From assembly GCA_025201705.1 (NCBI GenBank), contig MU617007.1, forward strand, positions 1-20,918: a stretch of 20,918 nucleotides of DNA, written 5' to 3'. This DNA comes from Dissophora ornata (taxonomy: Eukaryota; Mortierellomycota; Mortierellomycetes; Mortierellales; Mortierellaceae). The position numbers and the translations under genes were made by a program. Shown in pieces: positions 8,084 through 18,532 of the stretch. Every line of letters begins with the position of its first letter. Within the stretch, counting starts at the first letter, position 1. Below the pieces are notes generated by a model. It made no database searches, was not told the origin of the DNA, and worked only from the letters and a program-made list of their open reading frames with translations.

Positions 8084-10560
8084 CTATTGGTGCAGCTCGA
8101 CATAGTTGGCTGCAAAGGAGGACGCGATGGTTAGTTTCCAGGGTTGACAATGATGGGCACGCGCCGAGAATGTTTGTCTTGGTCACCAATAACACACAAC
8201 AGACACTTACATGGGAAGAGACCGGTCGCTCCGTCCTGGGCCTGTCCGCTCCACCAGTCATCCGTCACAAACTAGCAGCAAACAACAACAATATAACAGC
8301 GGATCAGTTTCGTCACCCTGTTGTCCGTCGGACACCCTTTTTCCGCTCAACAAACGCCAGCGTCTCTTTACCTCGATGTCCCTGATAAGTTCTCCTTCCG
8401 AGAACGAAACCTCGTTTGGCTCACCAGCAGTATAATCATACAGCGCCACAGCCGTGGGCTTGTCAGACAGCGCCTCACCCACAGCCGCGTCAACGGTGCT
8501 TTCAGACTCGTGTGCGTGATACTCTTCTTCATGTTGTGGAGCAGCGGCCTCTACATGTTCATGTTCATGTTCGTGCGACTGCTCAATGACCTCCACATAG
8601 TTAGCTGTTGAATAAATTGATAGACAGATTGTGAGTAAAGATGGACTTGGTTCAGTCGCAATGGATAACGTTAAAAGTATGCAGAAGGTAATATTGTTAC
8701 CAGGGAAGAGACCGCTCCGGGTACCGTCAGCACTCTCACCACTCCACCAGCCAACATCGAGCTCTGTGACATTGATGATGACCTCGCCTTCGGTCAACGA
8801 CATCTCGTTTTCTTCTGCTTGCTCGTACGAGTACAGCACAACAGCCGACACAGATCCGTGCGCCGCCTCTGCTCCATGATCAACCGCCTGAGTGGAGACA
8901 GCCGCCGCCTCTGCTGCTGCTGCCGCTGCTGCTTCTTCTTCTTCCTGCAAGCGGCGTTCCTCTTCTTCCTCCTGCAGACGTCTCGTCTCCTCTTCTTCTT
9001 CAAGCCTCCGCTGAGCAGCCTCCTCTTCTTCGCGTTGCTTCCTTACCCTCTTTTCCGCCGCCTCTTTCTCTTCCTTCTCGCGCTGCAACTCCTGCTGTCT
9101 CCTCTGCTCCTCGCCCTTGGCAGCCTGATCACGGGCCTGTGTCTCCTCCCGAGCCCTAGAAGCCTCGCGTGCTGACCGAGCAGCATCCTCAGCCTCAGCC
9201 CTCTCACGCTCCTCCTTCTCTCTAGCCGCACGCTCCTCACGAGCCTTATCCTGGCTCCTCTGACGTTCCTCATCTTGTTGTCGCTGTTGTTCGCGCTCAC
9301 GCTGTTCCTGAAGACGTCTCTCTTCGGCTTCCTTTTGGGAACTTGACTGGCCCTGGGCCTGTCTCTCTCTTGCCTCACTAGCCTCGATTTCTCTCTTGAT
9401 TCTCTCCCTCTCCTCCTTCTCGCGCGCCTCACGCTCCAAGCGCATTTGTTGAGCCTTGTTCATGCTAGGTTCGTTTGGTGTTGTCGAGGTAGAGGTGGAG
9501 CGACCATAGCCAGAGAGGGAGCTGGGGGGTGCGACTTTGTTGAACGATGATGGTCCCGTCGAAGCCGAGTAAGAAGATCCTGTAGAGGTCTTCCATGACC
9601 TTTCTGGTGTTGGTGGAGTGACTGGGGCTGGAGCTGGAGCGGGAGCGGGAGCTGGGGATCCAAACGAACGGGATCCAAGTCCATACTAACACAAAATAAT
9701 GTCGATAAGAATGGAAACTACAGATGCGAGAGATGCTGCCATTGGTGGGACTATGAGAACGTACCTTGGGTGCTGGCTCAGGCTTGGTGGGTTTGCGCTG
9801 CATGGCAGCAATGTCGGGGATCTCAATCTTCTTGTAAGCAGACTGCAGGGGTGTAATCCTCTCTGCCTGATAAGACTCCTTGTGGATCGAGTACTTTGAG
9901 CCGGAGCTCTCATCAATTCTCTTCATGATCTGAGCCGGTGTGACATCGGCTTCACAGCGAGCATTGATTTGCAAGTGATAACCCTGTGGAAGCATGAAAG
10001 GTTTAAATATACATTTAATAAATGTGGAGAGCAAATCGAGAGGCGAGCCAAAAAACACACACACACACACACTGTCGCGCGCTTTCTGTGCTGTTTTGTT
10101 ACCTTGAGGAACTGGGAAACATCGACCAGGTGGGTGTTGAAGAGACCCTTCTTGGACTCGGGCACACCATCGCCGCACTGTACATCCAATTTTGCAGGAA
10201 AAGCAACAAACTCATTAGCTATTGAAACCCCTCAATAATAAAATCAATTGACGCGTGCTTGGGGGTGTGGCAGCAATTGACGCGCAATCATACCCAGGCG
10301 ATGAGAACAAACTTGTTCAGCTGCGAGTTGGGGTCGACAACCCTCACGAACGCGTATTGGATCTTTCCATCCATGAACTCCTCCTCTAGCTCTTCTAGCC
10401 CACCATTGCCGGTGCCTAGAACTTTGAGGTCGTTCGTGCCCTTGTCGTAGCCGAACAGGGTCCAGTTATCGCCGTTCTTGGGGTCTGCGGGTCGAAGGAT
10501 GGATTCATAGGCGGCCTTGAGGTCGTGGCCGTGTGTTGTGAAGTTCACTTGGAGGCTCAT
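8084..10560 (-). CDS. Abp1/drebrin-like actin-binding protein (ADF-H, charged helix, two SH3 domains)
   Basis: Links F-actin to endocytic machinery at cortical actin patches, as fungal Abp1 does. Seven exons: 10294-10560, 10103-10177, 9765-9983, 8701-9685, 8372-8604, 8211-8271 and 8084-8109; all joins keep phase, giving 621 residues. Residues 1 to about 135 are an ADF-H domain (MSLQVNFTTHGHDLKAAYES, NKFVLIAW-CGDGVPESKKGLFNTHL, GYHLQINARCEADV). A Pro/Ala/Ser/Thr-rich stretch follows, then about 190 residues of Arg/Glu/Gln-rich helix (about 238-430) and an Ala run. SH3-1 (about 462-521) has AVVLYSYEQAEENEMSLTEG, WWSGES and GLFP-ANYVEV. A His/Glu linker (HEHEHEH) precedes SH3-2 (about 563-621) with ALYDYTAGEPNEVSFSEG, FVTDDWWSGQ and GLFPSNYVEL-HQ. 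Introns split both SH3 domains just before the NYV motif. Yeast Abp1 has one SH3, so two is notable. Family assignment is secure. Confidence 0.93.
10055..10072. repeat. (AC)9 microsatellite in intron 2 of the Abp1-like gene
   Basis: Nine uninterrupted AC units lie between exons 2 and 3, downstream of an A-run. It is intronic and likely length-variable, so it could serve as a polymorphic marker. Confidence 0.85.
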
Positions 10561-10887
10561 TTCGTAAGGGGTTGAAAGTGGATGGAGGGGGGAAAGGTTG
10601 ATGGAGATGAAAGAAAGTGGAGGGGAGGAATGAGATTGCTACGAGGCTCTAACAGTCGAAAACTTTACTGTGAAATGAAATGAAATGCGCAAGGCATCAA
10701 AAACGTCACAGAGCATGCACCATCTTTAAGCAAAGACGCGACGCGATGCATCGTTGGGCCATGGATATCGTGCGCCTCATTCATGAATGGCTGTATTGCT
10801 ATATACACTGAATGAACTGCCAACGCATGAATGGGATATGTATATAAAAAAAACACTATGCAAGGGGGTATTTTGTTCTACACTTTT
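10561..10887 (-). promoter_or_regulatory. Spacer between the MYB stop and the Abp1-like start
   Basis: These 327 bp follow the MYB stop and precede the Abp1-like ATG, both on the minus strand. They should hold the MYB 3' end and the Abp1 promoter and leader. The 60 bases next to the ATG are C/T-rich on the minus strand. A/T-rich TATATA-like sequence occurs near 10798-10806 and 10840-10847. No open frame with recognisable content is present. Confidence 0.5.
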
Positions 10888-12921
10888 CTAGGAAGGTCCA
10901 ACCAAGTTCTCTATCGACATCATGTCCGCGGTGCTCCTCCTCCGTCCTCCCAAGAACCGTGCCCCATCTTGCTCTAACTCTTCTTGTGGCAGACACGCCC
11001 TGCCGTCCTCGACTTCTTCCTCCTCCTTCTCTCCCATACCATCTTTACAGTCGTCATCGTCTCGTGCGTGGCATCGTCCGAGCCGCTCCTGCTCTGCCGC
11101 CGTCGCCAATTGATCCAGTCCGCCAACAGTGTAAGACGAGCCACGATATGAGACACGGCCGATATGACTATCAGACCTCGCAAACTCATAGCTATCGCAT
11201 AGCGATGTTGGTGTCTCAGGAGTCCTTGGCGACGAGCCGGAATACAACATACTTGAGGATGCTGAGGCTGGCAAACGGCCCTGGCCGGGAGTCGTAGGAC
11301 TTTGAGTCCTGTTTTTTGACGGACATGATGGCGAATATAGGGAAGCAATGGCCAAAGCTGAAGGTCGACGCTGCTGCAGCGAACACCTTGCCACAGGCAC
11401 AGAACCATACGCAGTATCAGAATCACTAAGAGGGTCAAGCTGCTTCAGCGGCGCAATACCAGGGAGTGCTATAAAGTGTCTTGGTCCCGGGTTCTGCTCT
11501 GTCGGAGAAGTTGAGGTGGCGCTCCGGGGCCACGCTCCTCCAGGTAGCGACATATCCGGGGTGCTTGGTGGCGATGGTAGAAGCAGCGTTCCGTGCAAAG
11601 AGTCACGGTCGGAGCCGGCTCTAGCTACAGACATCTGCATAGAATGAAACGCGTGGACTGGCAGGGAGTGTCGGCGCGCATATGGCATGAAGCGTGCCAT
11701 TGCTCCAGGGATTTCCACAGTCTGTGTAGGCAGAGAGGATGGGGTCCGACGGGATGTAAGAGTAAACTTGGTACTGCCAGAGTGTCCTTGGAAGGACGGT
11801 TTACGGTGTAGCTGAGGCGGGCTTTGGTGGATACGGCGGTTATGGTGGTGGCTACGTTGATGAAGATCTTGCAGCAGGATAGAAGGCATGCTCATATGTC
11901 TCTTCTTGCGTTGCATAGTCGTGTTAAAGTGGTTCTTAATCGCGTTGTCCGGACGTCCGGGCATATACCTTGCCATCTCGGCCCACTTTGAGCCCATGCG
12001 ACTGTAGAGTTCCAAGATTCTACTGTCTTCTTCGGGTGTGAAGGGCGTCTTAACGACTAAGAACAGTTTATTCGGTTTTGTAGCAACGCATTTGCTTGTC
12101 AGTGAAAGTCCATGGTGCGCGAGTTCCATCACACGGACACGGACTGATAAACCTACTGTTCGGGTCGAGGTGGTTGTGCCACCTCTCTCGGCACTGCTTG
12201 CCCGTGCGCGATTCAATCTTGGTGGCAATAAAGACCCATTTCTCAGGGCCGTAAATATCGACCAACTCACTCAACTTTCTATCCTCCTATTTTGCAATAG
12301 GGAATTAAAAAAGCCATGAGTGGTGTATTCACTTCGAACGATCTAGGATACTACTTTAGCACCAGAACGTGTTCGTTCTTTGCCTCACCTCTTCATTCCA
12401 GGGTCCTTTCACGTGCTTGGAAGGAACGGTGGATAGTAAACGCCAGCGGTGATGGCGCTCGTTGCGGTCGCGTGAACCATCCTGGAAAGGATAGTCTGCC
12501 ACTGACTTCCAGGACGTTGACCCACATGTATTCACTGCTTCGTTCAAAACATGATTCTAAAGGATGAGGGACATTACAGTCCAAGCCCAAACAAACATGC
12601 CAATGAGTTTTGTATATCGTTTTTTTGTGGCATTGGCCATTGCTAGAGAAAAATAGATGATATCTATACCTCATGTCGTTGCCGAGGCTTATTGCTATAG
12701 GAACTATGCTCATGGCTCTCGATAGAGTATTGTGGGGGATGACGGTTTGCGTGATTATAGTATGAGGTTGAGGGGTCAGAAGAAAGGGAGAGGGTGTGTT
12801 CTGTGGAAGGTAAAGAATTAGGCGAGGTAACGCTCATTTTCTGCATCGACCGCCCCATAGATAAGTGCCCTGTGTTCAAGGACAGTGTTGACGGAGAAAC
12901 CATATTCGTTGCGTATGGCAT
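10888..12921 (-). CDS. R1R2R3-type MYB DNA-binding protein
   Basis: Nuclear MYB-family DNA-binding protein, probably a transcription regulator. Exons 12670-12921, 12389-12556, 12157-12286 and 10888-12056 keep phase and give 572 residues. Residues 1-84 are Ser/His-rich. R1 (about 85-131) has SWKSVADY and a distant RHHRWR but lacks the first Trp and carries extra residues before the recognition helix. R2 (about 135-185) reads GPWNEEEDRKL, GPEKWVFIATKIESRTGKQC and RERWHNHLDPN. R3 (about 187-235) reads PFTPEEDSRILELY, GSKWAEMARYMPGRPDNAIK and NHFNTTM. The exon 3/4 join (GTAGGT donor at 12156) restores DPN-IVK-TPFTPEED; the nearby GTTTAT donor would give a stop. The rest is a Ser/Pro/Arg-rich tail without a recognised domain. 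Yeast Bas1 also has three repeats with a poor R1, but orthology is not shown. MYB identity is secure; targets are unknown. Confidence 0.9.
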
Positions 12922-14752
12922 ATAGTATTTGTGATTATTTGTTTGTATGAGAATTAGAAGTGGTGTAGAAGAGAGAGGGTAGGATGGGAGAGGAATGAGA
13001 GATTTATACGATACGCTCGCCGGAAAAGAGTATCCGGGTCAAGCAGTTGATAGTTGGAGAGCTCCGTTAACAAAGATCCAGGAAACTGAAATACACGGCT
13101 TTCGGGATGTGATGGAATGTATGAGCCCCAGGTGGGCGAATTGGAGAAGAGAGGGAGGTAAAATGAACACAAAAAAAGAGATCGAGAGGAAAGAGAAAGT
13201 AACTGATGGTGCCTTCTTGGTTGTGATAAGCATCCTGTACCTGGGATGTATTGGAATGAGCAGACAAGACGTAAAAAAAATGTCTTCGTGTTTCTCGGCA
13301 TGGAAGCAATTTAGAATAGGGAGGGGAGTGAAAGAAGGGGAGACAACAGAAAGGCGAAGGAGGCTACCCGGCAGTAGCCAATATGACTGTCAGGCAGACA
13401 TCCACGCGCGTTACATCACGGAATATTGTCAAGGAGAGAGCTGCAAAATTCAAGAAAAAAAAGTGCGTTGCGCTGTTGGCTATTGCATCCCTTGTGAAAA
13501 ATAGACAAAGGGGACAGAGGCGTCATAAGAAAGGAAAAGAAAATTAGCTGTGCGCGAAGTGATGTTTTCCCTGCTTAACCTAATGTTGCCACATTAACAG
13601 TGGTTAAATAAGCGCGCGAATGAAAAATAGGTGGGGGAACCGGTCTTTGCGGGTAAGCAGAACACGCCAAGTGGCAATGAAGAACTGAGCCCTTTCTAGT
13701 TGTAATAAGAAACGCCCCGGTAACCGACGACGTTGCTGAGCAGGATGACAAATTAGACGGCGCGAGGCGTTGGAAGAAGCCGCACAGCACAAAAGGCCGC
13801 ATGAAACAGTACCCAGTGTGCCCTGGAATCAACATCAAACTCGACTTTGTTTATGGAAGGAAGAAAGGCATTGATTATCGTTCCGGGGAACGCAGCCAAA
13901 AATGAAAATAATGCAAACAGGAGGATGCCGGCCATCAAGGGACCAGGAGGTCATAACGGCGGCGGAAAATCTAAACACTCTAATTCGTTCTTAGTGGTAA
14001 TATTGAACTCCACCTGCTCCTCCTATGTCGTTACATTGGTGTATAATGGATCATTCAAGGTGGTGTTTCTAGCGAACAGGTTACAGTAGCTTTATGGCTT
14101 GCGAAAGAGAAGCATCTCCTTCAGGCTTAGGATCCAAGAAAGTAGTTGGTTGATTCCGGTTTTATTTTTTGCTCTTGACACAGAGGCGGGTTCGGAAGCT
14201 TACTCAGACACTCTTGCTTTGGTAGAGTCAACTTTGTATGTAGTTTCCATTTCCATTTGAACTTCTTAGTTTGGGGTCCATTAAAGCATTACGACATGTG
14301 ACCAATCTCTTTTCCCCAATTGCACGGTGCCCGCCAGCGCTCCCTAATTCAACAGGCCGTATTCACGGCACTGACACGAATGCTTTTACATAGCTCCAAC
14401 GCGAGCGATTTTTACACAGCTCCAACTCAACTCAACCGGTTACGACTCCATTGCACGTTGTTTTGTTGTTTGATTTTACAGAGAAATGCAGTGGGATATA
14501 CGCGACTTGTCATCTTGTGTCACAGCGCGCAAAGCAAAAATAAAGCACGTAGATGTCAACGTTTTTGAGATCTTGATGGAGCGAACCACGAAAGTCTACA
14601 GTTGATTAAGGCGTGTTACATTAAACATGGTTCTTTTTTTTTAAAAAAAGGGGCTACGTGTGTGTACATGAGTGTGCAAGTAGATTAAATGAAATGATGG
14701 GACGACTATCTATATGAGAGTAAATGAAAAGAGAGCTACAGATTCTGCGGTT
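12922..14752. other. Long intergenic region between the MYB start and the GH9 stop
   Basis: About 1.8 kb lies between two minus-strand genes, so it should contain the MYB promoter and leader and the GH9 3' end. The first 400 bases are C/T-rich on the minus strand (GA-rich on the plus strand), as in leaders of highly expressed fungal genes. Open frames at 12995-13504 (+) and 13753-13938 (-) show no family motif. A T-run followed directly by an A-run sits at 14634-14649. I see no tRNA and no repeat family here. Confidence 0.5.
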
Positions 14753-17304
14753 CTATGAGCGACTTGCGTCCTGCAGCAGCATGGGGCCATCTCTGGCCGG
14801 CAGGGGTGGTGGCGGCACAGGGCGGCCCTTGCCATGTAGAGGTGGGGGTGGGGGGACCGCCAATGATGAAACGACATGGTCTCTGTTGACTGGTTCGCCC
14901 GCGGACTTCATTGTCTGGCTGTAAGCCTTGTCAGCCTTGATCTGTTTCCTGGATGCAGCCCATGCGCGGATCTGATCCCGCTTGAGATAGCAGATGACCG
15001 CGCCAATCGCAATCGCGACAAAGACGGAACCAACGACAATGAGAATGATCTGCCAGACCTCCATTCCATTGAGGATTGGTGGCAGGTCGGGTCTGCCAGC
15101 TGCAATGGTCACATAGGGAGGAGAGAGCTTAGACGTCATGACTTGATATGCCATCAAGCCGTTAAATGGCGCATTGTAGTCCAAGGCGACCTATGAAATG
15201 ACGAAAGAGATCTTTTTAGCACGGGGTAACACCGCATGAGAATGAATGATGCGCCTGCGAAAATTCTATCCCAAACAAGGGCTAATTACCTCATTCTGCC
15301 GCCAGTCGCTGCGAACATCCTCGAAACGGTCATTCTTGTCTGGCCCTCCAACAAGTGCGCCATAGATCGTGTATGCTTCCTTAGCGGGGTACGAATCAAG
15401 CGTACCCGGATCGTTGCCTCCCGACGCGGAGGCAGAGTGAGGGTTTATAGGAGAGTTGGGATGAACACCGACGATATACGGAGTCAGTTCAGGATTGTTG
15501 CCCAAGAGGTAGTCGATCTGTCCCTGTGCAAACGATCTGTAATTGTCAATCTTTCCTTCAGTGGTCGAGTCGATGTTGCTACCTCCCGCGCTAGCCATTT
15601 GGTTTGCCAACAGGTGCATTGAAAATGCAGCGTTTGCTGCCACAACGGAAGAGTCGTCGCCAGAATTTCCTGGACAGTAGTACATTCCACCCTTAGTAAG
15701 TGTGCAAGGCTTTGAAGCCTTGCGCGTAAAGTCTGCAAACTGCTCAGACAAACTCTGCCATTGCGTGTTGTTGTCGCTAGTTCCAGCGGTTGCGCCTGCC
15801 ATTAGGATGTAAACCAATCCTGTCTTGTCGTCCCAGGTGACGGGGTTGGTTTGGACTGATTGTGCGTTGAGCTGATTAATGTAGTTGCTGGCCTTTTGAG
15901 CATAAGCAGAGTTCTTTGTGAGCTTGTACATCCAGGCGGCACCCCATGCTAACTCATCCACGTAGCCAGATGATGCGTAGCAGCAAGTGGCTGCAGGGAC
16001 GACAGTTTGGTACACTTGCTGAGGCATTGCTGTTTCTGACATTCGGAAGAGGGCGTCGGCGTGGGTTTGCAGAGTGGTCGAATAGGCGGTGTCGTTAAGT
16101 TTGTCGCGATAGAGCATGGCGCAAGCGGCAAAAGCAGCTGCAGCATCTGCGGTCACATCTGTTCCTGGACTCGTGCTGTTGACCTGAAATGATGGACGAG
16201 GCAGTGGAATGGTTGTGTCAGGCCCCCAATAGTTGTTGTCGATATCGGACAGTCCAACCTAGATCAGCAAAAAAAGCAGAACAGGGATCAGTACGAGTAA
16301 ACGCTTGACGTGTCAATCAACCGGACTCGCTGGTGTCACAGCAATTGTACCTGGACGTAAAGCGTGTTGTTGTTAGGATGGGCCTTGATCAGCCAGTCCA
16401 TGCCCCAGCGCACTGTCTGATCAAGGTAGACCGTCTGGTTGGCGAGCTGGTATCCTTCCCAAAACTCGAGGCCTCCCCAGCAGGTCTCTGCCATGGAAAA
16501 TGTGAGAGGGAAGATGAACTTGAGGTAGTCGCCTGCGTCATAGTAACCCTGTCAATCGCAGATGGTTAAGAAAATCAGATCAGAAACACATTAGGATGGC
16601 TGCCAATGAAAAGTTCGCAATTGACGCGCGAAAGGTAGCAAATAGGGTTAACCTACCCCAGACAGATCCAAGCCAGCATCTTGGCCATCGGTCAAGGCCG
16701 AGTCTTTGCGCTACAGGGAAAGATTCGAGAGGGGGAAAAAGGGGTTACTTTGTGAGGCATTGGTCAATGACCGTTGGATGTGGATGAGGCACGGCTTTTG
16801 TTTTTTACCCATTGGACGCGTTGGTTTGAAGGCAGCTTGCCTGAGCGCTGTGCCTCGTAGAAAAGCAGGGTGTAGTCGAGCAATCTAAGGTGCAGCACAG
16901 TGTGGCGCACAATGGCGAGAGAGAAAAGAGAGAGCAAGGTGGGTGGAGTTAAGTTAAAAGAGAGCTGGATTTCAAAAGAGCAGCGGTCTATCCTTTGTCC
17001 GACACAGTGATGGAGGACGGAACATTCTTTCGTACCTGACATATTCAGGGTCGGGGAAAGAGGGGCTCGTCTGGTTATCCCTGGGGGGGTCTGAGAAGGT
17101 GGGGTTGAGGGGCAATGGCTGCGACCAGGATAGCGTGGACGTTGCGGTGGCTGTGGCAGCGGTGGCGGTGGTGGTGGTGGGGAGTGCAGTTGTGGTTGTG
17201 GTAGACGATGGAGATGAGGGAGAGATGCTCTGGGCTAATGCGGTGGAGAGGAGGGCGATGAAGGCTGCTGCTGCCCATCGAGGGGAGGGCGATGAGGGCC
17301 TCAT
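14753..17304 (-). CDS. Membrane-anchored glycoside hydrolase family 9 endoglucanase
   Basis: Cleaves beta-1,4-glucan; the architecture places the catalytic domain outside the cell. Exons 17036-17304, 16809-16884, 16657-16710, 16351-16548, 15290-16258 and 14753-15190 keep phase and give 667 residues. Residues 1 to about 25 are a signal peptide (RWAAAAFIALLSTALAQ), followed by a Ser/Thr-rich stretch. The GH9 domain starts at LLDYTLLFYEAQRSGKLP and has SALTDGQDAGLDLSGGYYDAGDY with the catalytic Asp pair (about 137 and 140), then FSMAETCWGG and SGYVDELAWGAAW. Near its end is GVHPNSPINPHSASASGG, in the place of the HHR motif of other GH9 enzymes, and DVRSDWRQNE-VALDYNAPF with the acid Glu 522 as the last codon of exon 5. 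A transmembrane helix (about 568-591, VWQIILIVVGSVFVAIAIGA) is followed by a basic tail with PPPPP and PPPPLPAR. Membrane-bound GH9 with this layout is known from other fungi. Confidence 0.93.
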
Positions 17305-17339
17305 GCGGGTACGATTACGTGACTGAATGGTAGAGGAGG

Positions 17340-17400
17340 AATGAAAGGAAGGAAGGGAGGAAGGGAGGAATGAAGGAGGGAATGAAGGAGGGAATGAGGT
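17340..17400. repeat. Purine-rich GGAA/GGAATGAA short tandem repeat
   Basis: Imperfect repeats of GGAAGGAAGGGA and then GAATGAAGGAGG lie 36-96 bases upstream of the GH9 ATG. They form a pure C/T tract in the sense of GH9 transcription, likely part of its 5' leader. Confidence 0.65.
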
Positions 17401-18189
17401 AATGAGAATGCAGATTGCGGTGGAGCGGAGAATAGAGAAGGGAATTGTCTGCGAGGCGAGGCAATTAGTGAATGTAGGCGAGAGCAGGGACGTAGTACAG
17501 AAGCAAGGGACCGAAAAGCGGAGCGAAGGAAGGAACGGATTGCGAGAGAGAGACAGAGAGAGGAGAGACACAGAGAGGATTGAGAGACACACAGACGGAG
17601 AGAGGACAGAGGTACAGAGTAGCGCGGCAGCGCGATCAAGCCATCGTCAATCAACGCCTGCTTGGGCGTCTTCTCTGCTCATGTATCGCTTTCTGTTCCA
17701 GAAATAGTTTAGTGCAGACAGCCCACAACGACGGAAGCGCAGGTGGGGGCAGACCAGGGCAGATGCTGTGGGAATCGGACAATGTATTTCGTTGGCGATA
17801 AAATTATTACCCGTCCCTCCACACGATACCGGGATCGCGGATGGTCAGGGCCGGGAGAGACAGAGGAGGCGTCAATGTTGCTGCAACAAGAAATGTCCCG
17901 AGTTTGCCGCAAGGCGACAGCCCATTCATGTATGCGCGCACTAAATAATATGAATGCGCAGCTATTACATATTCAATTGTCCATCGCGGACTGGCCAATG
18001 CCCTGATACACATCTTCGGTACATTGGACCTGCCTCGGGCCATTGCCGCTTGCTCGTGGCCATTGTACTGGGAGGCGAGATGGCGTGTGACGCACGCTTC
18101 CTGACGTGTCGGTTGGGTGCTGCACTGATGGGCTTGCACAACTGTCGCAGCTTCGAGTCAGCACCATGCGAAACAACGCGACAACTCTC

Positions 18190-18202
18190 CACGTGTCACG
18201 TG
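18190..18202. promoter_or_regulatory. Two CACGTG E-boxes one base apart
   Basis: CACGTG-T-CACGTG places two palindromic bHLH sites on nearly the same face over about half a helical turn. They lie about 890 bp upstream of the GH9 ATG and near the Fanzor relic. Function is unknown. Confidence 0.3.
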
Positions 18203-18532
18203 CACCGATCACTTTTGCCACCAAAATCATTGCACAGAAAACCTGTTTGAAAATTGCTTATTCGTAAACCCAAGGCTGCGTACTTGAATCTTCATCAATT
18301 CGGTCGCTTCTTTGCTTTGTCTTGTTTAACAACTGTTGCACTGCTCTCACTTTAAGGTTCGCGGCCAATTTAGCATCCTGCGGTTTGGTGAAACATTGCG
18401 GCGAAGATATTAAATATTAGCATTTGTTGATTGGAGTTCGGTCACGCCGCGTGGCCATGCATCTCCTCTCGTGCGCTTTCGTAGCTTGTGTCGCTATATG
18501 TAGCCTTCTGGGCTACTTGCGGCATATATACA

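Larger units (their letters stand above)
17305..18532. other. Intergenic region upstream of the GH9 gene
   Basis: About 1.2 kb holds the GH9 promoter and leader. The 330 bases next to the ATG are strongly purine-rich on the plus strand (C/T-rich as transcribed), with short GGAAGGAAGGGA and GAATGAAGGAGG units at about 17340-17400. Farther up, a pair of CACGTG boxes occurs at 18190-18202. No open frame here has recognisable content. Confidence 0.5.

Noticed and set aside
8819..9175. Phe/Leu-rich plus-strand frame resembling a membrane protein
   Set aside because: It is the antisense of the Glu/Arg-rich helix of the Abp1-like gene; TTC/CTC runs are simply the complement of GAA/GAG codons.
12141..12153. 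GTTTAT donor at 12152 for MYB exon 3
   Set aside because: Splicing there leads to an immediate stop in exon 4. The GTAGGT donor four bases earlier in transcription keeps phase and restores the DPN-to-TPFTPEED link of MYB repeats.
12995..13504. A 169-codon plus-strand open frame in the spacer upstream of the MYB gene
   Set aside because: No recognisable domain or clear start context, and it lies over the C/T-rich leader region of the MYB gene. The frame most likely stays open by chance in GA-rich sequence.
13753..13938. A 61-codon minus-strand frame with a hydrophobic start (AGILLFALFSFLAAFPG), like a small secreted protein
   Set aside because: The signal-peptide look is suggestive, but there are no cysteine pairs, no family match and no splice or promoter support. 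One hydrophobic stretch is not enough.
14100..14240. Possible tRNA-like segment (GGTTCGG near 14189)
   Set aside because: No paired acceptor or anticodon arms can be drawn around it, and there are no A-box and B-box at the right spacing.
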